DNA of 64,000 nucleotides from Xylanibacter ruminicola (GTDB lineage Bacteria > Bacteroidota > Bacteroidia > Bacteroidales > Bacteroidaceae). The number at the start of each line of letters is the position of its first letter. The first letter of the stretch is position 1. Below the pieces are notes generated by a model. It made no database searches and was not told where the DNA came from. It saw nothing but the letters and a program-made list of their open reading frames with translations. Made by a program: the position numbers and the translations under genes. Of the stretch, positions 35,655 to 44,412 are shown piece by piece. The stretch covers positions 496,001 to 560,000 of the forward strand of contig NZ_FNRF01000001.1 in assembly GCF_900107775.1 (NCBI RefSeq). Reading direction: 5' to 3'.

Positions 35655-36986
35655 ATGTGTAAGAGTATCGACATCTTTCAAGCGGCAATAACGAATAAAG
35701 AACTGCTGAAATACTGCTGGAAGCATAAACTGACGGCAGAGGAGAACCGAGTGACAACGGACGGCAAAGAGGTGTTTGTCATTGACCAGGGACTACATAA
35801 CCGACAAGCCGACGCGCCCGACTTCTTCAATGCGAAAGTGAGGATTAATGGAACGCTTTGGGTGGGCAACGTTGTAGTGACCGACAAGGCATCCGACTGG
35901 TATCTGAAGGGGATGGACAGAAAGAGCATCTATGACAATGTGGTGTTGGCCGTGGTGGGATTGGCCGATACGGACATCATCAACTCAAAGGGGCAGCGGA
36001 TAGAGGTGATGCGGATGCATGTGCCGCAGCATGTGACAGAAGGATATGAAAGACTGATGGACGAAGGAGGGCAGACGCTTTGCCATGAGAACGTGAGCAA
36101 CTGCACGATGCTGACCATCCGCGCATGGCTGAGTGCCTTGCAGACGGAGCGGATGGAATGGCAGCTAAGCGAGGTGGAGCGCAGGGTGAAGGAGTGCGGA
36201 AGCTGGGACGCAGCCTATTTCGTGACCCTCGCTCGTACCTTTGGGATGGGTGTGAATGGCGAACTGATGGAACGTGTGGCGATGTCGATACCGCAGTCGG
36301 CACTCGACTATCACGGCGATGATCTGTTTCAGTTAGAGGCTCTTTTCTTGGGGCAGGCAGGTTTGCTGGACTTGGAAATAATCCCCGAAAAGTACCACCA
36401 CGACACGCTGATGGAGGGCTACTTTGCCAAAATCCGTAACGAATATCTCTATCTCGCACACAAATACCAGCTACGACCCGTCGATGGCAAGCTATGGCAA
36501 CCGATGGCATGCGGTCGCAACCGAGCGCCACACGTCGCTTTGAGTTGGTTGGCAAACATGTGCTATCAGCGCAAGACCTCGCTGCAGACCATGCTCAGCA
36601 TAAAGTCGGCAAAGGAACTACACGACTTCTTGACGGTTACGGCCACACCTTATTGGCAGATGCACGGCCACTTTGGAGCTTGTAGCGCAAGGAGCGACAA
36701 GGCTCTGACTGCCGAGCGGCTGAACCTAATCATCATCAATGCCGTTGTGCCGACACTCTTTGCCTACGGACGAGCCAAGTGCAAGGAGGAATATTGTGAC
36801 CGAGCTTTTGACCTGATAGAGCAGTGCAAGACCGAGAAGAACGACATCACCAAGTATTGGGAGCAGAAGGGCATTAAGGCTGAGAATGCAGGGGACTCGC
36901 AGGCACTAATCCAGCTTCAGCGCGAATACTGCGACAAGCATCAGTGCTTGCGTTGCCGCTTCGGTTATCAGTACTTGAAGGATTGA
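35655..36986 (+). CDS. DUF2851 family protein
   Basis: The 443-residue protein has the DUF2851 features: an early beta-rich part (ALSRLWVGNVVVTDKASDWYLKG-like region), NRAPHVALSWLANMCYQR in the middle and a Cys-rich end (CDKHQCLRCRFGYQYLKD). It lies 111 bp after the small gene. The function is unknown. It is the last plus-strand gene before the AT-rich cargo island. Confidence 0.82.
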   Translation: MCKSIDIFQAAITNKELLKYCWKHKLTAEENRVTTDGKEVFVIDQGLHNRQADAPDFFNAKVRINGTLWVGNVVVTDKASDWYLKGMDRKSIYDNVVLAVVGLADTDIINSKGQRIEVMRMHVPQHVTEGYERLMDEGGQTLCHENVSNCTMLTIRAWLSALQTERMEWQLSEVERRVKECGSWDAAYFVTLARTFGMGVNGELMERVAMSIPQSALDYHGDDLFQLEALFLGQAGLLDLEIIPEKYHHDTLMEGYFAKIRNEYLYLAHKYQLRPVDGKLWQPMACGRNRAPHVALSWLANMCYQRKTSLQTMLSIKSAKELHDFLTVTATPYWQMHGHFGACSARSDKALTAERLNLIIINAVVPTLFAYGRAKCKEEYCDRAFDLIEQCKTEKNDITKYWEQKGIKAENAGDSQALIQLQREYCDKHQCLRCRFGYQYLKD

Positions 36987-37060
36987 AATCTACACTATGA
37001 AATGTCAGTCCGGCATCGTTCAGCGTGAGCGGTGTCGGACGTTTTCTGTCGAGTCCGTCG

Positions 37061-37145
37061 GCTGCTCCCGTCACTGGTCGCAGCCTCGCGGGACAAGACG
37101 CTTTCTGCATCTCGCCCCGTTACAAGGTATCTCCGATGGTCGAAG
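37061..37145 (+). repeat. Direct repeat R2, left border of the minus-strand cargo island
   Basis: This 85-bp segment matches R3 (48721-48806) at about 71 of 85 positions by eye, with no gaps, and R1 (34419-34495) more weakly. It begins GCTGCTCCCGTC and ends GTATCTCCGATGGTCGAAG. It lies 9 bp beyond the stop of the GyrB-like gene at 37155. Confidence 0.75.
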
Positions 37146-37154
37146 TTATTACTA

Positions 37155-38252
37155 TCATATTTGCCCTTTGCGCCTGAGTCTATTCTTTATCATCTTATTG
37201 TAAAGGACTTCGGCCATATCAGCATGAGTGTACAAGTAGTGATACACCTCTTCTTTGATGAAGTCACCTGTAAATTTCTTAATGCTCATACCATCAGGCG
37301 CCATTAAGGTAGAACCCAATTTGATTTTTGTTTGGCTTTCAAACACAGGATCTTGTATTTGAATTGATACAGCTGCAACAATCCCAGGGAAAACATCTGC
37401 TGGTTTAAATCTGTCATAGAAGAAGTGTATGGTTCGGGTAAGGTAATACTTGAATGCCTCCAGATGCGTACCGCCAGATGGGGTTTCGTGGCCATTCACA
37501 AATGAGTAACAGGTATCCTCATCGTCATCTATATGAGTGAAAGCAATCTCAATACCTTTGCTTTGCAGATGGACAATTGGGTAAAGCTTCTCACTGGTCA
37601 GCCGCGCTTCAAGTAGGTCTTTAACTCCATGATGAGAACAGATATGTTGCCCCATAAAATCGATACCCAATCCAACATTCATATAGGCAATGTGACGTAG
37701 GATATTCAGAACTATATCAGTATGAAACCGATAACTTCCGAAGAACTGATTGTCTGGTTCAAAAATTACATATGTACCATTACTGGCCTGCGTCTTTTCT
37801 GTTATGTCACTAATCAACCGGCCACGTTCAAAGACTGCTTTTCGCACGTTACCATCTTGAAAGCTCTGTATCTCAAAACGTTGGCATAATGCATTCACAA
37901 TCTTAAGACCTAAGCCAGTCGGATCAATCGATCTTCGAAATCTCTCCGATTCTTTCTTCTCGCCCCAATATCGTTTACAAGCATAATGTATGAGTTTCCC
38001 TAAAGGTATGCCTCTTCCATAGTCTCGAATAGTAGCCACACGACCATCATTTATTGTCACTTCTATTCTGTTCTCACCAATCATTCTGAATTCGTCAACA
38101 GAATTATTCAGTATCTCTTTCAGCATATCATATAAGCCAGACTCGTAAGTTGAGCCATCTCCAAAATGGCCGATGTACAAACGGGGACGTATGCAAATAT
38201 GATCCCGTAGAGTTAATGATGATGTCTCAGACATCCTATCCCATAGTTCCAT
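37155..38252 (-). CDS. GyrB/ParE-type GHKL ATPase lacking the TOPRIM domain
   Basis: The 365-residue protein matches the N-terminal ATPase half of GyrB/ParE. It has EILNNSVDEF (N-box), RDYGRGIP (G1) and DPTGLGLKIVNALC (G2/G3). A transducer domain with FVNGHETPSGGTHLEAF and FESQTKIKLGS follows. It stops where TOPRIM would begin, so it cannot complete a type II topoisomerase alone. It lies 8 bp after a DUF6140-like gene, under the operator-bearing promoter at 38523. Interference with host gyrase, or pairing with another subunit, are possibilities. Confidence 0.85.
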   Translation of the reverse strand: MELWDRMSETSSLTLRDHICIRPRLYIGHFGDGSTYESGLYDMLKEILNNSVDEFRMIGENRIEVTINDGRVATIRDYGRGIPLGKLIHYACKRYWGEKKESERFRRSIDPTGLGLKIVNALCQRFEIQSFQDGNVRKAVFERGRLISDITEKTQASNGTYVIFEPDNQFFGSYRFHTDIVLNILRHIAYMNVGLGIDFMGQHICSHHGVKDLLEARLTSEKLYPIVHLQSKGIEIAFTHIDDDEDTCYSFVNGHETPSGGTHLEAFKYYLTRTIHFFYDRFKPADVFPGIVAAVSIQIQDPVFESQTKIKLGSTLMAPDGMSIKKFTGDFIKEEVYHYLYTHADMAEVLYNKMIKNRLRRKGQI

Positions 38253-38260
38253 AGACCATT

Positions 38261-38494
38261 CTATCCGATTTTAATGCAATCAAAGTTTGAGCGATTCATC
38301 TGCTTGGGGTCAACTTCAATGCCGTACTTGCTCATGAAGAGTTGTGCCAGCATGGGAGCCTCACGGGATTGTCCCAAGGGAATGATTGTTGATACCGTGC
38401 TCGTCTCGACGAACATTCCTTTTTCAAGCCGTTGACGCTTGTTCTTACATGCGACATTGCCGCTGTTCTTAACTGAAATCTTCCAAAGTGCCAT
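38261..38494 (-). CDS. Small DUF6140-like protein
   Basis: The start at 38494 (MALWKISVKNSGNVACKNKR) gives 77 residues. It is homologous to the protein at 44927-45148: both share MAxWKIxVK, LEKGMFVE and QLFxxKYGxxxxxxxI. The type is found in Bacteroidales accessory regions and its function is unknown. It is the first gene after the operator at 38523-38563 and is probably cotranscribed with the GyrB-like gene. Confidence 0.7.
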   Translation of the reverse strand: MALWKISVKNSGNVACKNKRQRLEKGMFVETSTVSTIIPLGQSREAPMLAQLFMSKYGIEVDPKQMNRSNFDCIKIG

Positions 38495-38522
38495 AATTTT
38501 CTTTTTTAATTGGTTCATGGCA

Positions 38523-38563
38523 CAAAGATAATGGGGAGTTATGCCATTTTGAGGCACAACTCC
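38523..38563 (-). promoter_or_regulatory. Promoter with ATGC-N9-GCAC operator
   Basis: On the minus strand TATCTTTG is the -7 box (38530-38523). A 29-bp imperfect palindrome (38535-38563, arms GGAGTT.TGCC and GGCA.AACTCC) contains ATGC-N9-GCAC, with ATGC beginning 10 nt from the -7 box. The same arrangement occurs at 41199 and 44857. Confidence 0.7.
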
Positions 38564-38586
38564 TAATAATTTGATAATAGGAATAA

Positions 38587-39375
38587 TCATTTGACCTTTA
38601 TTGCCTCTAATTCACTCAGATTCTTTACCAGTTTTTCAACTAGAAAATCATATGGATGGTTTATGCCTTCTAAATGAAGTTGTGTAGAAATTCTGTACCA
38701 ATCCCATAATTGTCTATCTGTAATCCCATCCAAAGACTTTTGATACCAATTACGATATTTGTCTGATACGAAAGACATTCCCATCTTATCCAGATGATAG
38801 AGCATCTTGTTTATCTTCTCAGAAAAGGTCTCGCCATCTGCATAATCAATAACGATTTTCGTTTCACATATTTCTTTTGTAACTCTGACTAAAAGCTTCC
38901 ACACCTCGTCAACAGAGATTTTTCTCCCCGATGAAGATATTACCCAGAGATATTCGTATGGATCTAATGCCCCTTGATCAATTACATAGGATTTCTCTTC
39001 ACATAGTCTTCTTATAACAAATGGGCGATTTCTTCCTATGGATAGTTCTTCTTGATGTTCCATAATATATGATGTTGGGAAATGCCTCACGATGGGCCAA
39101 GCACATTGAACTTCATGGTATCTATCCCACAGTTCAGAAATAACTGGTTCAAAAGAATTATCCCACAAGTCTAATAATCGTGAGTATGCCCATTCTCGAT
39201 AAGATTTTTCTCGGCGAAGATGATGCATTAGAACCAACATTTGCACTTTCTTGTCAAGTCCTACAAAACGCCGCCTTAGTTCTCTCAAGGCAGCATTTTC
39301 TGCTTTTCTGTTATCACTCTGCAAGTCCTTTAATACAGACCTCAAAGAAGTATTCCAACTATTGGGTTGCTTCAT
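38587..39375 (-). CDS. Uncharacterised helical protein, paralog of the 51059-51997 product
   Basis: Starting at 39375 (MKQPNSWNTSLRSVLKDL) the product is 262 residues. A TTG 12 bp earlier is less likely. It shares with the plus-strand protein at 51059 the pattern RLLDLWDNSFEPVISELW, followed by W.IVRHFPTSYI and later K.YVID. The sequence looks all-alpha, possibly HEAT-like. No catalytic motif is seen. It is the last gene of the operon starting at 41180. Confidence 0.65.
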   Translation of the reverse strand: MKQPNSWNTSLRSVLKDLQSDNRKAENAALRELRRRFVGLDKKVQMLVLMHHLRREKSYREWAYSRLLDLWDNSFEPVISELWDRYHEVQCAWPIVRHFPTSYIMEHQEELSIGRNRPFVIRRLCEEKSYVIDQGALDPYEYLWVISSSGRKISVDEVWKLLVRVTKEICETKIVIDYADGETFSEKINKMLYHLDKMGMSFVSDKYRNWYQKSLDGITDRQLWDWYRISTQLHLEGINHPYDFLVEKLVKNLSELEAIKVK

Positions 39376-39392
39376 CGATAATTCCAATTCAT

Positions 39393-39911
39393 TTAAAAAA
39401 TAAGCACGGCATCACGCAAAAACCAATTCAATAGCAGCTTATTGCTACAAAATATGGGTCTTGAAACTATATCAAATGGGTAAGTGCAGAACATCACTTT
39501 TTCAATCATTGTGTCCTGTGAAAAAGCTCGTGCAATAAACATTCGCTGCAAATTATCCTCAACGGTACATTCTGAAATCCATTTCATTCCAAACAACTTG
39601 GCCGGGTCATGTTTCTGTAAATGATTGCCATCAGGGAATATGTACTGAATAACTTGGAAACCCTCAAAGAATGGATCCTTCAGTAATTCCTCGTCATAAA
39701 CAACATAATAACAATATAATAGAACATCCAGATTCTTACTTTTGAGCGGACTAGGAAAGTCTCTAAATAGCCTTTTAAGATACTTGAAATCTACATCCTC
39801 GTTCCCTTCTTTTTGCACGACAACCAGAATTTTCGCAGAAGGATTACCACTACCAATGTTCTTATTGGGGAACCTTTCGCCCAATCTTTTAAGTTCATTA
39901 GAATACTCCAT
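39393..39911 (-). CDS. Uracil-DNA-glycosylase-fold-like protein, short form
   Basis: The 172-residue protein begins MEYSNELKRLGERFPNKNIG and continues SGNPSAKILVVVQKEGNED. This start is shared with the larger protein at 39927 (MEYSVDFKNMVKAHQGKFIG, YGNPNANILIIVPKMDDE), and both have DEELLKD.FF and a P..LF.M pattern. The GNPxAxILxV motif is like the first motif of the UDG superfamily. The second (HPS-type) motif is not obvious, so activity is uncertain. Confidence 0.55.
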   Translation of the reverse strand: MEYSNELKRLGERFPNKNIGSGNPSAKILVVVQKEGNEDVDFKYLKRLFRDFPSPLKSKNLDVLLYCYYVVYDEELLKDPFFEGFQVIQYIFPDGNHLQKHDPAKLFGMKWISECTVEDNLQRMFIARAFSQDTMIEKVMFCTYPFDIVSRPIFCSNKLLLNWFLRDAVLIF

Positions 39912-39926
39912 AAGTCTTTCATTTCT

Positions 39927-41180
39927 TTAATAACCTAACTTTTTACCATATACATCTCGATAAATATACTTTAGCCAGATTAACTTCCCTACTATTATGG
40001 ATTTCCTCTCATAGGATTTAACTTCATCAAAAGCGTCCATAAGCGCATTATATGTATCTTTTGAAATATAATCTTTCTTGATTCTTCCCATTATATAAGA
40101 TTTTTTATATATGTAACAACAATCAAGAATGCTAGATAATATAAACCAGTACTCATCATACACATTAATTATGTAAGATGCTATTTCTTTAACTACCTCA
40201 TGAGGTGCGACAACAAATATTAAAGCCAAAGTTTCACTAATATAATGATGATACCTATGCTTGTAGTTCATAATCATAAAAGATGAATCGTCTTTTAGTT
40301 TGTGAAATGCATATATCCAGGTGTCTACCCACTTCAAGGGGTCTTCTGCGACATGCCCATTTATTGTTTTTAAAATCCTACTACATATTTTCTTCTTTGA
40401 ATCAAAATCAGATATTTCTCCAGATGCAATTTTGTCGACATGTCTTTTTATATATGAAACATCTGATACTCCAAAATTGGAGTAGGGTCTATTGATAGCA
40501 TAATCAATACTACACTTTAATCTTCTCTGGATCTTTTTTGATACTTTTTCGAATGAAATTGTAGCTATCATTTCTCTATTCCTTGTTTCTGTTTCATAAC
40601 AAACAATTCTTTGTGCTCGACTAGGTTTGATTTGGCCACCCCAATATCTCATATTAAACAAATCAACAGGATTTTGACGTGCAAATTCTTTTTCATTTAG
40701 AAAAGTATAAATAACATAACGGATTTGCTGAAAAAAAGAATCTTTCAACAATTCCTCATCAAAGAGCGTATAAAATGCATACTTAAAAAAATCTATCTTG
40801 TCTGTGATGTCCCATTGCATTTCATCTAAAAAATACTGTATGCGATGCCAAGATAGACTGGTACCATCGTTGCAAATAATAATTCCATCTTTGCTCTTTC
40901 GCAATATATCACGTTGCCCCTTGAATGGGTACAATGGGTTGAAAGTAGATTCATTGCCAACCTGTCCTTCATCGGCGAAGAAGTCTACAACATCATCAAA
41001 GTCTGTCTGGTTCTCAATGTTTGCTAGCCATTGCTTAGAGTTATTTTCGTTATAGACATCAAGCCGTTCATCATCCATCTTTGGAACGATAATAAGAATA
41101 TTGGCATTAGGATTGCCATAGCCAATGAACTTGCCCTGATGGGCCTTAACCATGTTTTTAAAATCTACTGAGTATTCCAT
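39927..41180 (-). CDS. Uracil-DNA-glycosylase-fold-like protein with C-terminal helical domain
   Basis: The start at 41180 (MEYSVDFKNMVKAHQGKF) gives 417 residues. An upstream TTG-type extension to 41225 would lie in the promoter. The N-terminal 210 residues resemble the neighbour at 39393 and carry IGYGNPNANILIIVPK, similar to UDG superfamily motif 1. The C-terminal half is helical and unlike anything I recognise. It is the first gene of an operon with the operator promoter at 41199. Confidence 0.6.
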   Translation of the reverse strand: MEYSVDFKNMVKAHQGKFIGYGNPNANILIIVPKMDDERLDVYNENNSKQWLANIENQTDFDDVVDFFADEGQVGNESTFNPLYPFKGQRDILRKSKDGIIICNDGTSLSWHRIQYFLDEMQWDITDKIDFFKYAFYTLFDEELLKDSFFQQIRYVIYTFLNEKEFARQNPVDLFNMRYWGGQIKPSRAQRIVCYETETRNREMIATISFEKVSKKIQRRLKCSIDYAINRPYSNFGVSDVSYIKRHVDKIASGEISDFDSKKKICSRILKTINGHVAEDPLKWVDTWIYAFHKLKDDSSFMIMNYKHRYHHYISETLALIFVVAPHEVVKEIASYIINVYDEYWFILSSILDCCYIYKKSYIMGRIKKDYISKDTYNALMDAFDEVKSYERKSIIVGKLIWLKYIYRDVYGKKLGY

Positions 41181-41198
41181 ATCTTTTCTTTTTGACAG

Positions 41199-41235
41199 CA
41201 AAGATATGGGGGCAATATGCAACATGATTGCATAT
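41199..41235 (-). promoter_or_regulatory. Promoter with ATGC-N9-GCAT operator
   Basis: The minus-strand -7 box TATCTTTG occupies 41206-41199. A perfect palindrome, ATATGCAA, CATGA, TTGCATAT (41215-41235), lies upstream, and its ATGC starts 10 nt from the -7 box, as in the promoters at 38523 and 44857. It drives the gene starting at 41180. Confidence 0.7.
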
Positions 41236-41244
41236 CAGAAGAAA

Positions 41245-42192
41245 TTATTCATAAAAATCGCGCATTTCTTGAATAATGGCTTTGACTTGCTGACGGAAGG
41301 CGTCTGGCGAGATTACTTCCAGCTGGTTACCATGACTTAAAACCTCCTGAATAAAATCGTAGGTTGGTGCTATCTTATATTCAAAGATAGTATAATCTGC
41401 ATTTGACTCAATTTCACGCTGGCTATGATGCAAAGGAAGTGAACGCAAATAATAAGGTTTCTCACAATAGGCCTTCACTCTTATTGTCATAGGCTTCGCA
41501 TCATGGAATACGCCATAATAATCTCTATAATAATCTTGGGGCGAGAAATCTTTGGGATAAGTGAACTTTGATTCCAAGACTTCTACACGCTTGATACGAT
41601 CAAGTCCAAAGCGGTGTATTTCCTTTCCTGGCAAAACAAGCGCCATCACATACCAACGACGTTTGAACATTCTGATGAAGTAAGGATTAACCTTTAACTC
41701 CTGAATGGTATTGCCAAAGAAATCCTCATAATCAATCACTAATTGACGATTATCACGCATGGCAGTTGTAATAATTTCGAGGTAATACCTCCCAGAAGGA
41801 ACATCCTCCAACATAATCCTATCACTGATAGAGCGGTTATCCATCAAGAGATTGCTAACAGCAAAGGAATCGAGCAGCCATTGGTTGATAGAATCATTCT
41901 CCAGCGCATCAGGGTTATCTATATAATATAGGTTAGAACCTCTTTGGCACTCAATCACAACCCCAAACTGCATCAAAATCGCATTTCGATGATTATGGAA
42001 AGTTCGCAGTTTCAAAGGCTGGTGCAGATCATTGATATACGCATTATCCCATTTGCTGGCAATATCCTCAAACGAAATCTTGCCAGCATCATAGATGGTG
42101 GATATGAGCCACATGTATTTTGCGTATAATCTATCTGTCACTTTATTTACTAGGGAATTTTCATCTTTCAAAATATTACGAATAACAGGCAC
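41245..42192 (-). CDS. WYL-domain transcriptional regulator (1)
   Basis: The 315-residue protein starts at a GTG directly after the stop of the previous gene. An N-terminal winged-helix region (LYAKYMWLISTIYDAGKISFEDIASKW) is followed by a WYL domain (FKRRWYVMALVLPGKEIHRFGLDRI). A C-terminal WCX-like part (YYLRSLPLHHSQREIE, YDFIQEVLSHGNQLEVISP) ends it. It is paralogous to the regulator at 47696. WYL regulators often control defence loci, sensing nucleic acid or nucleotides. Confidence 0.88.
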   Translation of the reverse strand: MPVIRNILKDENSLVNKVTDRLYAKYMWLISTIYDAGKISFEDIASKWDNAYINDLHQPLKLRTFHNHRNAILMQFGVVIECQRGSNLYYIDNPDALENDSINQWLLDSFAVSNLLMDNRSISDRIMLEDVPSGRYYLEIITTAMRDNRQLVIDYEDFFGNTIQELKVNPYFIRMFKRRWYVMALVLPGKEIHRFGLDRIKRVEVLESKFTYPKDFSPQDYYRDYYGVFHDAKPMTIRVKAYCEKPYYLRSLPLHHSQREIESNADYTIFEYKIAPTYDFIQEVLSHGNQLEVISPDAFRQQVKAIIQEMRDFYE

Positions 42193-43269
42193 TTATAGCT
42201 CATTCAATGAATTGGCTAAGAAGTGAATAAGATTATCGGTATCCTGTTTGCAAAGACCTTTTCGCCACATTGAATTTGGGTGTAAAGACCAAATAACCTT
42301 TGTTTTATATTGCTTGCTTAAATAAACGGCACGATACTTTTTGTCACTATCTGTATACAGATCCTTTTGCCACTGAAAATCTGTACCATCTAAAAAATCC
42401 ATTTTTTCTATCCATGAAAGAACAAATACATAGTCTGGGTGATATGCCTCAATCATTGTTCTTAATGACTCGAAAGGTTTTGCGGCCTCGCAAATAGTAT
42501 AGTATTCTGTCGATGGCAACAGAGTAGGTTCCTCATATCGCTTTCTTAAGGTTTCTATTAGTTCTATAGAATATAAATTTCCATATCCGATTTCTTCCAA
42601 AATCTCTTTCTGTTTTTCATCTATTGTTGTTATATCCGAAACTAACTGACCAGTTCTTATTAATAGATGCAGTTTATTTGCAAAATTCCAAAAAGACCCA
42701 GAGTTATTTTTCCAAGTCAACATTTTATCTACGTCTACGCATTTAGTGTTCGCATCGAGATAGTCTTCAAGTCTGTTTTCTTTATATGATTTCTTCAATG
42801 TTTCGATAGGTTCCCAATAATATGTATCCCTGCCGACATACATAATTTTCACAGGAGCACTTCCATATTTAGGCATTGTATATGGAACAAATGGGCCTTG
42901 ATCATATCCTTTGTCGTACAAAGGAATTGTTTTGTCGCAAAATTCTTTTAAGAGCGGGAGGAAATACCCCATATTTATCATTGCATTATCTTTTTTGGAT
43001 TTTTTGTTTGCTGCCACCAATGTCTCATAAGCCGTTACTACTTTCTTTTCGTTCAGACTAAACCAATGTTTAAAGGTCATATTCATGATGAATTCTGCAG
43101 TCTTTTTGCTTACCCCATACTTATCACAAATAGCCAGGTATGTTTCTTCCAAATCATTGGCAGCGTCAGTTGTGTCAATAAGTTCTTTCTGAACCATACC
43201 CCTTTTAAAAATAGAGCATAAATCCTTCAGAATTTGCTCATCCTGACATTTATATATAGTAGCCATCAT
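42193..43269 (-). CDS. Uracil-DNA-glycosylase-fold-like protein with N-terminal helical region
   Basis: The 358-residue protein has KIMYVGRDTYYWEP (about residue 140) and, near the C-terminus, VIWSLHPNSMWRKG. These are spaced and shaped like motif 1 (GxDPY-type) and motif 3 (HPS-type) of the UDG superfamily. DYVFVLSWIEKM lies between, as expected for a central strand. The N-terminal 120 residues are helical. Base excision from modified phage DNA is one possibility. Its own -7 box (TACCTTTG, 43306-43299) lacks the operator. Confidence 0.6.
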   Translation of the reverse strand: MMATIYKCQDEQILKDLCSIFKRGMVQKELIDTTDAANDLEETYLAICDKYGVSKKTAEFIMNMTFKHWFSLNEKKVVTAYETLVAANKKSKKDNAMINMGYFLPLLKEFCDKTIPLYDKGYDQGPFVPYTMPKYGSAPVKIMYVGRDTYYWEPIETLKKSYKENRLEDYLDANTKCVDVDKMLTWKNNSGSFWNFANKLHLLIRTGQLVSDITTIDEKQKEILEEIGYGNLYSIELIETLRKRYEEPTLLPSTEYYTICEAAKPFESLRTMIEAYHPDYVFVLSWIEKMDFLDGTDFQWQKDLYTDSDKKYRAVYLSKQYKTKVIWSLHPNSMWRKGLCKQDTDNLIHFLANSLNEL

Positions 43270-43298
43270 AACTTAGTAAGTTGTTTATTTATATACAG

Positions 43299-43306
43299 CA
43301 AAGGTA
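43299..43306 (-). promoter_or_regulatory. Promoter -7 box of the 43269 gene
   Basis: TACCTTTG on the minus strand (43306-43299) lies 30 nt before the ATG. No ATGC-N9-GCAY palindrome is present upstream, unlike the neighbouring promoters of the island. Confidence 0.5.
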
Positions 43307-43385
43307 AGAAAATAATTGTTATATAATGACAAGAGTAGCCATTTCTTTTGCCTTTTTATTATTTTTTAAGTAGAAAAGATTCAGA

Positions 43386-44114
43386 TTAATCATAGAAGTC
43401 ACACTTCCCCCAATTCAAGTCATCACAATAATCTTTCGTGTTGTAGGTATGATAATCACATTCAACTTTTATCTCTATGTTGAAGTTACGTACCCATAGA
43501 AGATCGAAAATAGAAAATTCCATATGACTGAAAAGATTGTGAAAATCGTAAATCAGATGCATATCTTTGGTCATTTCTCTATCGAGTCCCTCATTATGGT
43601 TATCCCATTCGTCATGTCCATATAGCATTTCGTTTTCAGTATCTATCTGTGTATCCCAACTTCTTATTGTAAAACTACCAGCACCCTCTATATCATAGAG
43701 TGGCATAAAATTGTCAAGACAGCCGTTTAACACAGCCCATATTTTCTTAGCTCTCATTGTCTGCACTGGATGTATGGTTGAATAGGCATAGCCCAACAAA
43801 CATTTACCATCTACTTCCAGACTGCCGTATTGACAAGTATCTTTTGTTGCTTGGTAGAGTGCTAAGGTCCGTTTCCGCATCTCTTTCAATTGTCCAATAA
43901 GCGCTTCGTTGAAATCGTAGAGTAGTTGTTTGTATTTATCATCTAATACAAACATATCGTTTAATATATTCTTTCTGATACTTAGCAATCTTCTAATGGT
44001 ATATACTTCTGTTTCATTATGCATACCATGTTTTTCGTTGTCGAAGTAAATATCCAAAATTTCCGTTTCAATCTCTTTTACTGCTTTAGTCTTGAATATA
44101 TCTTGTACTTTCAT
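43386..44114 (-). CDS. Unknown protein downstream of the ZapA-like gene
   Basis: The start at 44114 (MKVQDIFKTKAVKEIETEIL) lies 4 bp after the ZapA-like stop and gives 242 residues. A longer frame to 44204 would overlap that gene. An N-terminal helical half (RRLLSIRKNILNDMFVLDDKYKQ) is followed by a beta-rich, acidic C-terminal half (NIEIKVECDYHTYNTKD). I do not recognise it. It probably forms a three-gene unit with the FtsZ-like and ZapA-like genes. Confidence 0.6.
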   Translation of the reverse strand: MKVQDIFKTKAVKEIETEILDIYFDNEKHGMHNETEVYTIRRLLSIRKNILNDMFVLDDKYKQLLYDFNEALIGQLKEMRKRTLALYQATKDTCQYGSLEVDGKCLLGYAYSTIHPVQTMRAKKIWAVLNGCLDNFMPLYDIEGAGSFTIRSWDTQIDTENEMLYGHDEWDNHNEGLDREMTKDMHLIYDFHNLFSHMEFSIFDLLWVRNFNIEIKVECDYHTYNTKDYCDDLNWGKCDFYD

Positions 44115-44118
44115 CTTT

Positions 44119-44400
44119 TTAGGATTTGAAGTAATCAATAATTTTTCTCCAAATAGAACGATGTCCTTTTTTACATTCATTTCCTGACATAGGGTTAAGT
44201 GCAATATCCAACATGGTCATTAGTGAAATAGTATGTTGAGTCTTCCATCCACAATGTAACTTTACATAAGTATTTATTCGTTCTGTTACAAACCTTGCTG
44301 CATTTTGGTACTTTTCTTCTTCACCTTTGATGATATTCACTTCTATGAGTTCATCATAAACTTCAAGCTGTATCTTTGTTTTCTGTTCATTGTTTACCAT
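44119..44400 (-). CDS. ZapA-like cell-division protein
   Basis: The 93-residue protein has IQLEVYDELIEVNIIKGEEEKYQNAARFVTERINTYV and then TISLMTMLDIAL. This is the ZapA pattern (Y..V...EEE.Y..AA..I...., followed by M.ALDIAL). ZapA binds and bundles FtsZ. The usual long C-terminal coiled coil is missing and replaced by a short basic tail. It follows an FtsZ-C-terminal-like gene by 12 bp, which strengthens the reading of both. Confidence 0.7.
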   Translation of the reverse strand: MVNNEQKTKIQLEVYDELIEVNIIKGEEEKYQNAARFVTERINTYVKLHCGWKTQHTISLMTMLDIALNPMSGNECKKGHRSIWRKIIDYFKS

Positions 44401-44412
44401 AATTCATATCAG

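Noticed and set aside
44115..44204. Possible frameshift joining the ZapA-like gene to the next gene
   Set aside because: The downstream gene has its own ATG at 44114, 4 bp after the ZapA-like stop. The overlapping frame does not clearly restore a ZapA coiled coil.
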